Shown: positions 43,229 to 52,407 of the stretch, one piece after another
Layout: each line of letters starts with the position of its first letter
How positions within the stretch are numbered: position 1 is the stretch's first letter
NCBI GenBank assembly: GCA_964493245.1
Contig: CAZBNB010000020.1
Span: forward strand, 1 to 55,250
DNA length: 55,250 nucleotides
Source of the DNA: CAZBNB01 sp964493245
GTDB taxonomy: Bacteria; Pseudomonadota; Gammaproteobacteria; Legionellales; Legionellaceae
Direction: 5' to 3'
The notes under the pieces: model-generated
The model's input: the letters and a program-made list of their open reading frames with translations, nothing else
What the model was told of the DNA's origin: nothing
Database searches by the model: none
Position numbers and translations under genes: made by a program

Positions 43229-44053
43229 ATGGATCATATTCTTAATCAATTACAGTTATTAGAATTAGAAGCCAAAAATTTTGGGTTCTATTGGGAAAAT
43301 GCATCGCAAATTATGCAACAAATCATCAGTGAGTATCATGAAATACAGGTCCATTTAGATGGGAAGCTGCCTGTCGATAGTACGCTTGAAGAAGAAATTG
43401 GTGATTTATTGCATGCCACTTTTTCATTGTGTGTTTTTTGTCATTTCCATCCAGAAAAAACCTTACGATTGGCTGTAGATAAGTTTGCAAAGCGATTTGC
43501 TAAAGTCAAAGAATTGGTTTTACAACAAGGTTTAACAAGCTTACATCATTTGCCTTTTGATACATTAATGAACTTTTGGGATGAAGCAAAAGCGTTGACT
43601 CAAGATACTGAGGTCGCTGTATCACCGTTATCAGAAATACAAGAAGCTTCTTTCTCTTTGGATGAGCGCTTACAATCCAGTTGTTTTACTTTAATTGATT
43701 GGCCTTTGTCTCGTGTCTTATTAAAAAACCATGCGGATTATCCTTGGTTAATTTTAGTCCCCAGAAAAATGCATGTTACTGAGATGACAGAGCTCACTGA
43801 ACTCGAACAAAAGCAATTAATGTGTGAAATTAATACAGCATCGCAGATTATGCAACGTATTTTTCAGACTGATAAAATCAATGTAGGTGCATTGGGAAAT
43901 GTGGTATCACAATTCCACTTTCATATTGTGGGGCGATATCGACATGATCCCTTGTGGCCTCAAGGTATTTGGCAAGCTGCCAATATAGAAAAAAAATACA
44001 CCGATCCTCAGTCAGTGATTGAACAACTGATGCCAGCACTCAGTATGTTTTAA
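43229..44053 (+). CDS. MazG-like and HIT domain fusion protein
   Basis: A 274-residue two-domain protein. Residues 1-100 are all-alpha and look like a MazG-type nucleotide pyrophosphohydrolase: SEYHEIQ (Glu35, Glu38) and LEEEIGDLLHA (Glu55, Asp59) give the ExxE...ExxD metal site. Residues 150-270 are a HIT domain with VPRKMHVTEMTEL, NVGALGN and QFHFHIVGR (His230, His232); the first histidine of the usual HxHxH is glutamine. HIT enzymes cut dinucleoside polyphosphates or nucleotide conjugates, so the fusion suggests nucleotide clean-up. The start has a weak ribosome site, 61 bp after the recombinase. Confidence 0.82.
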   Translation: MDHILNQLQLLELEAKNFGFYWENASQIMQQIISEYHEIQVHLDGKLPVDSTLEEEIGDLLHATFSLCVFCHFHPEKTLRLAVDKFAKRFAKVKELVLQQGLTSLHHLPFDTLMNFWDEAKALTQDTEVAVSPLSEIQEASFSLDERLQSSCFTLIDWPLSRVLLKNHADYPWLILVPRKMHVTEMTELTELEQKQLMCEINTASQIMQRIFQTDKINVGALGNVVSQFHFHIVGRYRHDPLWPQGIWQAANIEKKYTDPQSVIEQLMPALSMF

Positions 44054-44096
44054 TAACAAACTTTTCAATAAATAAAAATAGCACTTACGAAATTTT

Positions 44097-47000
44097 CTAC
44101 ATATTAAAATTGAAAACTGTTGTCGCGGACACGGGATTTACTGTTGTCTCGAGCACGCGATTTACTGTTTCGCTTATGTGCTGTAAATAAAACGCTTTCT
44201 TTCTTGGCTCTAAAGCAAGTTTTTTTATAAATATGCATAAAAACATTATGCTACTGACATGTTTCTTCGGTTCAAGTGCCACATAAATTTTTAACAAATC
44301 TTCTAGATCCTCCTTTTGATCCTGTTGAATATGGGCCAGGCAAGTATTGTTTAGATAATCTTCTTCGGTATTGATCCGCTTAACTAACAATTGATTGCTC
44401 AATTTTATGTCCTGTATCGTTTCTTGTACAAGGTTTTTTATTGTTTGATAGACGCTTTGGTCTTGTAATGATTCTTTTGAATAAATAGCTTCTATTTTTT
44501 GGCAGATCTGATCACGCTCTTTTTCAACATCTTTGTAAAAAAGGTATTGTTTAAATTCTGGTCGCCTCACTAATTGAGATAAATTCAGAAGTAAGCTGTC
44601 CATATTATAAAACGCATGAGGGTTCTTTGCATTAGAGGTGCTGTTAATACCAGGGCTCTTCGTATTAGAGGTGCTGTTAATATCAGGGCTCTTCGTATTA
44701 GAGGTGCTGTTAATATCAGGGCTCTTCGTATTAGAGGTGCTGTTAATACCAGGGCTCTTCGTATTAGAGGTGCTGTTAATNNNNNNNNNNNNNNNNNNNN
44801 NNNNNNNNNNNNNNNNNNNNNNNNNNNNNNNNNNNNNNNNNNNNNNNNNNNNNNNNNNNNNNNNNNNNNNNNNNNNNNNNTCGTATTAGAGGTGCTGTTA
44901 ATACCAGGGCTCTTCGTATTAGAGGTGCTGTTAATGTCAGGACTTTTCGTATTAGAGGTGCTGTTAAATAAGCCTGAAAATTCACCTTCTTTTCTATGTT
45001 GACGAAGATAAGTTTTAAAGTCATCAGTAACAAAACATTCAAACAAGCCTTTTCTGAAAAGAGCACCTTTATTTAACAAGGTTTCCGCAAACTCAGGGAC
45101 TTTTCTCGGATGAGCCAATATGACATCCAACAATATTTTATTTGTATCTTTTGTTTCATGGACATTTTTTTGTTGCTTCGATTTTTTACTGGGTTTTATT
45201 TTTTGTTGCGTCGCCATAATAGATGACATGGGCGTTTTTAAAATGTTGGCTAAATTTTTTCCGCCATTTTCATCCGTTAGCGACCGTAACTTTTTGAAAT
45301 CGAGGTCACCGTTGCACCATAAAGACACTGCTATACTGGATGTATCAAGGGCTGTTTGAGGCGTTTCTGCTGTGGTGACGGTCGAGGAAGATTCTTGCGT
45401 TTGTTGTTTTAATGCTTCGAACGACAGAGGGAGCGGTCTACTCTTGTAGAGAGTCAGCGCACTTTCCTCTAATCGCATTGCTAGCATTGCCTTGATATCT
45501 TTTATTATTTTATTCTCATCCGCACTTTCAAACTCACTTTCATTCAGTGTTACTTGATCGATGGGAAGGCTTGAGTACAGAGCTCTAATGCATGAATAAT
45601 CACAGTTGAGATAGACGCCTTGTGTCGTTCGTCCAATGGCTAATTTCAATTGACTGAATAATTGATGAAGTGATGCGAGTTGAGTTTCTTGAATAGCCGT
45701 TTCATAAGGCTGGGAATGTAATAATTCATTCAATCGTTTAATCAGATGATTGTCAAAAAAATCCAAAACAAAGACTTCTTGCAAATCAAGTCCGATGGCC
45801 ATCTCTGGTGTTAAAATGACCATTTTGGGAAAAGCACTTTTCAATCGCGCAACATGTTCTGGTAGAGTGATAATGTATATCGAGCCCTTTTCAGAATACG
45901 CCGATGTGTTTAATTTTTCTTGCACATCCGCATAATTTACCCAATAAGCCCTACCTTGCCTATTTGAGCTGGTTTGGGTTGATGCCGATGTGTCTGAGGT
46001 ATCCAGCTTAATGTATTTCTTTTTCTGAAATTTTTCAATTTTAACTTCGACGTCATTCAACAGTGCTTTGACTTTTTCGGGGCAACGCTCGTTATCATGA
46101 AGCGTACAGAAAAAAATATGAGCAAATAAACTTTTAATAAAAATGACAAGACGGTTATTCAGTGTCCTGATACTTTGCTCTTCAGAATAAACAAGGCGCA
46201 ATGGTAATTGATTGAGCATGTTTCGAAAATGATGGTTATCTTGAAGTAATGTTGGCCAATTGACAAAATCAAACAAAACATCTTGGATGATTGCGTTGGT
46301 ATCATTGGCATACAATGCGAATGCGATGAGATTGGCAAAGGTGGTTCGATTGAAGCATTGTGTTTCATCAATATTCCACTCCGCCATTTGATACTGCTTT
46401 AACATTTCTGGTGATAATTTTTTTAAATGAGTCGCTTTTATGGTGAATTGCATCGGATCAATCAACCACGTATTTGTTACGCCTTGTTCATAATCTTGAG
46501 TCGCTTTCTCTAAAAAGCGTAGATAAAATATAAAAGCTTGTTTAATAACATCAAGCTGATTTTTATTATATTGTTGATCGTATTGCTCCCACTCTTGATC
46601 AGAGTTTCCCCCAGCCTGGGTATTAAAAATGAGCTGCAATCTATTCATAGATGCTAGACTGCCATCTATAGGAAAATCACCTTGAAATTTCTTTCTTACC
46701 CAGGTTTTTTTTTCGCGATCACAAAAAAATAGGTATTCGTCTCTAAATTCTGGGCTTTTTAAATCTATCATTTTAATGCCGTTATCCAACGATTGCTTTT
46801 GCTCAACATCTTCGCTGTCAGGTTTCAGAATGCTAATCAGCCATTGTTCATAGGAAAGTGCTTGGAGTTTTTTCGAAGGAAAATCAAGATCGTTTATTTC
46901 TTGCTGCAAACGTTTTTGCAACTCGTTAGTGGGGACAATCAGTAGACTTGTTGTTGCTTCATTGATTGATTCGACGTAGCTTTCGCGTATTTCACTAATA

Positions 47001-47605
47001 AGACAAAAACTTTTTCCTGTACCTGAGGGGCCACATAATATTTTTTGTTGATAAAAATCAGCGTTATTTAAATAATCTTTTTGTTTTTGTGAGTAAGTTA
47101 ACGCTTGTTTATCATATCGACCTTCATCACTGTAGCTATTTTCTGATTTGATCTGCAACTGCTTATTCAAACTATCTAACAAAACTGGATTTTGTTGAAA
47201 AAAAGCTATCATTTTATTTTTTTCATCTTCAATGTGGTTGAAGTGGAATACATTGGAGTTGAAGTTATGTGACGATTTTCCAGTAGCAATATGGTAGATA
47301 TGTAAAATAGTGAATCCATTAACTGGCACATAAACACAGAGCGCACGGTCATTTTGATTAAGACGAAAAGTACGAAAATTAGGGTGAATGCCGCGAAGCT
47401 TTTTTAGTTTTGATCCACCATGCAGATATTCAACGTCAAGAAGCTGATCTATTTTTTGCTCAAATAACCTTTTCGTATCAGCGGATTCTCTATTCGTAAT
47501 GGCTTTGTGATAACCGATCGCATGAAAATGATGTACTTGTTTTTCAACCGGTGTTTTAACGGCGCTAATAAGGTAGTCGCTTGAAAAGTCATCTTTTGAA
47601 TTCAT
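44097..47605 (-). CDS. SF1 helicase-like orphan with RelE-like N-terminus; gene crosses an assembly gap
   Basis: One reading frame before the gap (from 47605, ATG with AGGTG upstream) and the frame after it (ending 44097) carry the same SNTKSPGINST repeat, so they are one gene of roughly 1,150 residues or more; the frame printed through the Ns is an artefact. Residues about 27-110 (KLKKLRGIHPNFRTFRLNQNDRA, then ILHIYHI) look like a RelE/ParE toxin fold. The SF1 ATPase follows: a Q-like motif LTYSQKQKDYL, Walker A CGPSGTGKS (about 191-199), NIDETQ (about 412-417), GLDLQEVFVLDFF and AIGRTTQGVYL. The order recalls UvrD/TRANK1-like helicases. After the repeat comes a 165-residue helical tail. Function unknown; effector or conflict-system roles are possible. 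Confidence 0.7.
44630..44965 (-). repeat. 33-bp tandem repeat array (SNTKSPGINST) interrupted by the gap
   Basis: Units of 33 bp encode SNTKSP[G/D]INST on the minus strand; about four and a half lie below the gap and two and a half above. Units differ only at the G/D codon and the last, degenerate copy (SNAKNP). The near identity explains the assembly break. Because the unit is a multiple of three, changes in copy number would keep the frame. Confidence 0.9.
44781..44880. other. Assembly gap (100 N)
   Basis: Exactly 100 N inside the tandem repeat array, a placeholder of unknown size. From the repeat phase on each side the true insert should be 11 + 33k bases if the units are regular; 100 does not fit that series or keep the reading frame. 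Confidence 0.95.
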
Positions 47606-47896
47606 AAAATACACCTAAATTAAAGCTAAAATCATTGCCATGTGCAGATGAATCAATATACACATTTTTTTAACTGATTGAAGATATTTGTTTCATAACA
47701 ATGAATCATATCAGTAAACAAAAATTTATCAATCATTATTGTGGGCTACTCTTAAGTTGTACAGACAAAAGAGAGTTCACGAAATCAGAGATTGATTTCG
47801 GTTAAAAATAATCATTTTAGTCTAATTTTAGAGAGACTACCCATTGAATTGTGTATTGAGTAGCCGTGGTATCGTGCAGAGTGAACCTTACTGTAT

Positions 47897-48145
47897 TTAA
47901 GATGCGCCTTCTATTGGATTAGAAGGGGTTGGTGTTATTGCGTTAGAATTGTTCGGTGCTGTGGGATTGTTATACTGTGTATCATCCGTATCATTTTGTG
48001 GTGTTTGTTGAATGTAATACTGAGGGGATTGTGTTTCTACATCAGCGGAGCTTGGTGGACCATCGCCGGGGAAATAGGTACTGACAGCGTATAATGGTGT
48101 GGTGAATAACCCGAAAAAAACTGCTTTTAGCCATCTGTTTTTCAT
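47897..48145 (-). CDS. Small exported Pro/Asn/Gln-rich protein
   Basis: An 82-residue protein with a clear signal peptide (MKNRWLKAVFFGLFTTPLYA, cleavage after residue 20) and a low-complexity mature part of about 60 residues rich in Pro, Asn, Gln, Thr and Ser. No cysteine, so it is not a lipoprotein. AGGGGG at the right distance supports the start. No family is recognised; it may be a periplasmic or surface linker-like peptide. It follows the Bax-inhibitor gene by 80 bp on the same strand. Confidence 0.65.
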   Translation of the reverse strand: MKNRWLKAVFFGLFTTPLYAVSTYFPGDGPPSSADVETQSPQYYIQQTPQNDTDDTQYNNPTAPNNSNAITPTPSNPIEGAS

Positions 48146-48225
48146 TTAAACATCCCCCTACACTATCAGAGAACGCTATACATTTAGCAGAGGGGTCAAA
48201 CACGACCTCTCTGCTAACCAACCGA

Positions 48226-48900
48226 TTATTCTCTACCTGAAAATGCACTGAGCAAGTTCAACAAGCTAACAAATAAGTTGTAAATAGAGACGTACAACGA
48301 GACTGTCGCACTGATATAATTGGTTTCACCACCATGAATAATTTCACTGGTTTGGAACAGAATTAAACCAGAAGAAATAAGTACAAACGCAGCTGAAATC
48401 AACAATTGCAGTGCAGGCATTTGAAAGAAAATCCCAGCAATCATCGCTAACAGAACCACCATCATGGCAACGAACAAGAAGCCAGACAAATAGTTAAAGT
48501 CTTTACGTGTTGTGAGTGCATAAGCAGACAAACCAAAGAAAATGATGCCTGTACCACCAAATGCCATGGCAATCAGTTGCGGCCCATTTGCAAATTGCGA
48601 AATACAAAAGTTCAACACGGGACCTAAGGCATATCCCATAAATCCGGTGAATGCAAACACGCTGATTAATCCCATGGGGCTATTGCGTAAGGCATGTGTT
48701 AAAAACATCAAACCATAAGCACCAACCATCATGATCAAAGGATTCATGTAGCGCACACCAGCGGCAACAGACAGATAAGCTGTGAAGGCACTAAAAACAA
48801 ACGTCATTGCTAACAGTAAATAAGTGTTGCGTAAAACCTTGTTTGTTGCTAGAACTGAATCAGCCGTTCTTTGAATGGTTGAAACATCATGCTTGTTCAT
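48226..48900 (-). CDS. Bax inhibitor-1 / YccA family membrane protein
   Basis: A seven-helix inner-membrane protein of 224 residues in the BI-1/YccA/YbhL family (TMBIM). In bacteria YccA binds and restrains the FtsH protease, while other members are pH-gated calcium leak channels. The pattern RNTYLLLAMTFVFSAFTAYLSV at helix 1, the FTGFMGYALGPVLN loop and the closing SLYVSIYNLFVSLLNLLSAF with a late acidic/polar end match the family. A GGAGT site precedes the ATG. It is divergent from tldD across about 84 bp. Confidence 0.92.
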   Translation of the reverse strand: MNKHDVSTIQRTADSVLATNKVLRNTYLLLAMTFVFSAFTAYLSVAAGVRYMNPLIMMVGAYGLMFLTHALRNSPMGLISVFAFTGFMGYALGPVLNFCISQFANGPQLIAMAFGGTGIIFFGLSAYALTTRKDFNYLSGFLFVAMMVVLLAMIAGIFFQMPALQLLISAAFVLISSGLILFQTSEIIHGGETNYISATVSLYVSIYNLFVSLLNLLSAFSGRE

Positions 48901-48984
48901 ATGAATAACTCCACTTGTTTATAATCCCCTATTAATACTATTATAACACAGATAGTGTCAAGCTTAGTAATCAAAAGGAAAACA

Positions 48985-50430
48985 ATGAACTCTGTACTTA
49001 GTCAAGCAAAAAATATCTTACTCGCTCCCTCCGAATTAGATGAAATACACATTGAAAGAATTTTAAACTCTATTAAAACCAAGCATATTGATGCTGCTGA
49101 TCTTTATTTTCAAAGCTGCAGTTACGAGTCGTGGTATCTAGAGGACTCTGAGGTTAAAAGTGGTAGTTACTCTATTGACCGCGGCGTTGGTATCAGGGCT
49201 GTCAGTGGTGATAAAACAGGTTATGCGTATTGTGACAATATTCGTCTTTCTGGCATGCAGCGTGCAGCTGAAGCGGCACGTTCTATTGCTTTTGGCGCGC
49301 ATCCACACAAAACACAAGCTCATAAAATTGATGTCAAAGCAATGCCACAGTATTACGCTGCCATTAATCCAATTGAAACCTTAAGTAAGCATGAAAAAAT
49401 TGCTCTTTTGGAATCGATTGATCAAGAAGCACGCTCTGCCGATCCCCGTGTAATCCAGGTTAACGCATCACTCAGTGGTTGTTATGAAATTGTGCTTATT
49501 GCGGATTTAAATGGTCATTTAGCCGCAGATATTCGGCCTTTAGTCAGCGTCCATGTGAGTGTGATTTTAGAGGAAAATGGGCGACGTGAGTCAGGCCGCG
49601 CTGGCGGTGGTGGCCGTGTCGCTTATGATTATTTTACAGAGCAAGCTCGAGCACGGCATTTTGCCAAAGAAGCGGTGCGTGAAGCCAGTGTCAATTTACA
49701 AGCAATCGACGCCCCTGCTGGTACCATGCCTGTGGTGTTAGGATCAGGCTGGCCTGGTGTTTTATTACATGAGGCGGTTGGACATGGTTTAGAAGGTGAC
49801 TTTAACCGAAAAGGTTTATCAGCATTCGCAGGCAGATTGGGTGAGCAAGTCGCAGCTCCTGGTGTGACTGTCGTGGATAATGGTACTTTACCCAATCGTC
49901 GTGGTTCATTATCGATTGACGATGAGGGCACGCCCACACAATGCACAACATTAATCGAAAACGGTAAATTGGTTAATTACATGCAAGATCAGCTCAATGC
50001 AAAATTGATGGGCATGCAATCAACCGGTAATTGTCGACGTGAGTCCTATGCTCATTTGCCTATTCCACGGATGACGAACACATATATGTTAGCAGGCCAA
50101 CATACACCAGAAGAAATGATTGCTTCGGTTAAAAAAGGCTTGTACGCCGTTAATTTTGCGGGTGGGCAAGTTGACATCACTTCCGGACAATTTGTTTTTT
50201 CAGCCAGTGAGGCTTATTTAATTGAAAATGGTAAAATTACCACACCAGTCAAAGGTGCAACATTAATTGGTAACGGCCCTGATGTCATGAAAAAAGTCTG
50301 CATGATTGGCAATGATTTGGCATTGGATGACGGCATCGGCGTTTGTGGTAAAGATGGGCAATCGATTCCGGTAGGTGTTGGCCAGCCAACCTTAAAAATT
50401 GAAGCGCTCACTGTGGGTGGAACAAATTAA
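48985..50430 (+). CDS. tldD: Metalloprotease TldD
   Basis: One half of the TldD-TldE heterodimeric protease that trims unfolded peptides and some RiPP precursors; 481 residues from the ATG at 48985, exactly the E. coli length. This start has AAAGGAAAA upstream; the longer frame adds ten residues. The zinc motif HEAVGHGLEGDFNRKG (about 257-272) is intact, and the GGGGRVAYDY and SIDDEGTP blocks match. tldE (pmbA) is not in the window. Its stop overlaps the next start (TAATG). Confidence 0.95.
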   Translation: MNSVLSQAKNILLAPSELDEIHIERILNSIKTKHIDAADLYFQSCSYESWYLEDSEVKSGSYSIDRGVGIRAVSGDKTGYAYCDNIRLSGMQRAAEAARSIAFGAHPHKTQAHKIDVKAMPQYYAAINPIETLSKHEKIALLESIDQEARSADPRVIQVNASLSGCYEIVLIADLNGHLAADIRPLVSVHVSVILEENGRRESGRAGGGGRVAYDYFTEQARARHFAKEAVREASVNLQAIDAPAGTMPVVLGSGWPGVLLHEAVGHGLEGDFNRKGLSAFAGRLGEQVAAPGVTVVDNGTLPNRRGSLSIDDEGTPTQCTTLIENGKLVNYMQDQLNAKLMGMQSTGNCRRESYAHLPIPRMTNTYMLAGQHTPEEMIASVKKGLYAVNFAGGQVDITSGQFVFSASEAYLIENGKITTPVKGATLIGNGPDVMKKVCMIGNDLALDDGIGVCGKDGQSIPVGVGQPTLKIEALTVGGTN

Positions 50431-52319
50431 TGACGCAAGCAGTCCCACAAAGCCAATTATTGCGTTTTGTGGGCTGGTTTTTTGGTTTACATGGATTCAT
50501 TTTTTGCTTATTAGGCTATCACTACTTACACATTACTTTACAAAGCAGTACGCTGTTTCAGAACTTATTGGTTGATTTTTCAAACCCGCTGGGTAAAAGC
50601 ATCATTTTGATTTTCACTTTGGTAAATTATGGCAGCTACATGCTGTTGCTCAATTTATTTTTAAGTGTGATACCCCTGTTTTTTACTTTATTTTTGCCGC
50701 GATTTTGGGTTGTGATAAGCATCGTCATAGTGACTGCTTTTTTAGGCTTGTGCGTTTTTTACATAGATATACAAGCTTATAGCTTGTATAAATTTCATGT
50801 TAATAAAGATGTTTTTGCATTGATTTTTAACCCTCACATTCTAACATTTTTTGATCTCACCCAACAGGAAATGACTCGCATTATTTTCAGCATTATCACC
50901 ATGATAAGCGTTGAAATTATCTTAGCTTGGATTACCTGGAAAGGCATTATTCGATCTCAACGCCTGAAAATAGGTAAAACAGGTGTGATCATTTGGATGA
51001 GCGCCAGTTTATTTTCGTATTTCACTTTTATGCTGATGTTGTGTCAACACAACAATTTATTGGTTCAACAAACGGCTAATTTACCCTTTTATAACGATTT
51101 ATTGACGAAATTGATTCCGCATCGTGATGCGTATCAGATGATGAATCGGAGCAGTGAAGCGCATTACATGCAGGCCCCCTTTTCACAAAAAAAAATGCAT
51201 TATCCCTTGCACACCATGCGATGCCAACCTAATAGCCATTATAATATTGTCCTGATTGTGGTTGACTCTTTACGTGCTGATGCGCTCCCTGATATGCCAT
51301 ATACACAGGTTTTTGCGCGACAAAACTGGCAATTTCAAAATCATATCAGTGGTGGTAATTGCACACAATCAGGGCTATTTTCCCTTTATTATTCTTTGCC
51401 AGCGACTTATTGGACAGCGGCCCTTTCTCAGCATGTTTCACCGATTTGGATTGATTTACTACAAAAATATCATTATGACATACGTGTTATAAGCTCTTCT
51501 GGTTTAAAGCAACCGCCCTTGGATAAAACGATTTTTCAAAAAATTCAAATAGCTCATACAGAGGGATCTCATAAAACCAACCAAGCTGATCGCGATCGAG
51601 ATGTCACTCGCCAAGCCATTGGTTATTTAAAACAACCACATCAAAAGCCTTTTTTTCTCAATATTTTATACAATGCCCCACATGCTTTTTGTAGTGCGGA
51701 ATGCTTCTCCCCCATCTATACCCCAGTACAAAAACAATGCTCTCGCCTCGATATGGATGAACAAACCGACCGATTGCCTTATTACAATAATTATCGTAAT
51801 ACCGTCGATTTTATTGATAAAGAAATTCATAGGCTACTAACATCCCTTGAGCAGCAGGAATATTGGGATCATACGGTTGTGATTATTACCTCTGATCATG
51901 GGCAAGAGTTCAATGAAAGCCAGAAAAACTATTGGGGGCATGCTAGCAACTTTAGCCATTATCAGATTCAAACGCCTTTAATCATACATTGGCCTCAAAA
52001 AAGTGCGCAGACAGTCACATATAGGACCAGCAGTTATGACATTGTTCCCACGTTATTGACTCGATTGTGGCATTGCCAAAATACGTCAAGTGATTACAGT
52101 GTTGGACAAGATTTATTTAAAGAAGGTAACAGAGAGCAGCTCATTGCTGTCAGTTATACAAATACAGCGATTATCGAGGCTAATCGTTTAATCACGCTGC
52201 ATGCATCAGGCGAAATCGATGTGACTGATGCGCAGTTAAATCCGTTACCTGCATCAACAACCGACATCCCGCTTTATCAGGCATTACAAATAATGCGTAA
52301 ATATTATAAATCGGACTAA
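50430..52319 (+). CDS. YejM/PbgA (LapC)-like membrane sulfatase-fold protein
   Basis: A 629-residue inner-membrane protein: five helices within residues about 10-215, then a periplasmic alkaline-phosphatase/sulfatase-fold domain. The order and spacing follow E. coli YejM/PbgA: an ANLPFYNDLL-like linker, NIVLIVVDSLRADALPDMPY, SGGNCTQSGLFSLYY, ITSDHGQEFNES and TPLIIHWP. In E. coli this protein senses LPS and controls LpxC turnover through LapB. The metal-site residues look more complete (Asp, SDHG) than in YejM, so enzymatic activity, for example phosphoethanolamine transfer, cannot be excluded. Coupled to tldD by TAATG. Confidence 0.78.
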   Translation: MTQAVPQSQLLRFVGWFFGLHGFIFCLLGYHYLHITLQSSTLFQNLLVDFSNPLGKSIILIFTLVNYGSYMLLLNLFLSVIPLFFTLFLPRFWVVISIVIVTAFLGLCVFYIDIQAYSLYKFHVNKDVFALIFNPHILTFFDLTQQEMTRIIFSIITMISVEIILAWITWKGIIRSQRLKIGKTGVIIWMSASLFSYFTFMLMLCQHNNLLVQQTANLPFYNDLLTKLIPHRDAYQMMNRSSEAHYMQAPFSQKKMHYPLHTMRCQPNSHYNIVLIVVDSLRADALPDMPYTQVFARQNWQFQNHISGGNCTQSGLFSLYYSLPATYWTAALSQHVSPIWIDLLQKYHYDIRVISSSGLKQPPLDKTIFQKIQIAHTEGSHKTNQADRDRDVTRQAIGYLKQPHQKPFFLNILYNAPHAFCSAECFSPIYTPVQKQCSRLDMDEQTDRLPYYNNYRNTVDFIDKEIHRLLTSLEQQEYWDHTVVIITSDHGQEFNESQKNYWGHASNFSHYQIQTPLIIHWPQKSAQTVTYRTSSYDIVPTLLTRLWHCQNTSSDYSVGQDLFKEGNREQLIAVSYTNTAIIEANRLITLHASGEIDVTDAQLNPLPASTTDIPLYQALQIMRKYYKSD

Positions 52320-52341
52320 AAGAGCAATGGAGTGGTCAGCT

Positions 52342-52376
52342 CTATTTAATGAACTCAAGCTGAAATTTGAGCAAAT
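52342..52376. repeat. Internal fragment of the 55055-55210 element
   Basis: ctatttaatgaactcaagc and tgaaatttgagcaaat match the inner part of the complete element (near 55085-55125) in reverse orientation. Neither terminal repeat is present here. Confidence 0.55.
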
Positions 52377-52407
52377 CAGGCAAAGTTGCAAGCCGTAGAA
52401 AGAAGCC

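Noticed and set aside
44630..44965. CRISPR-like array of 33-bp units
   Set aside because: Units are directly adjacent with no spacers and encode an in-frame peptide repeat; no cas genes are nearby.
44616..45002. Plus-strand ORF across the repeat array and gap
   Set aside because: It is the antisense reading of the tandem repeat and runs through Ns; no ribosome site or independent support.
44776..45066. Minus-strand LTAPLIRRA-type ORF
   Set aside because: An out-of-frame reading of the same repeat; the SNTKSPGINST frame is the one continuous on both sides.
48042..48248. 68-residue minus-strand ORF overlapping the 82-residue exported protein
   Set aside because: Out of frame with it, no ribosome site and no signal peptide, whereas the 82-residue ORF has both.
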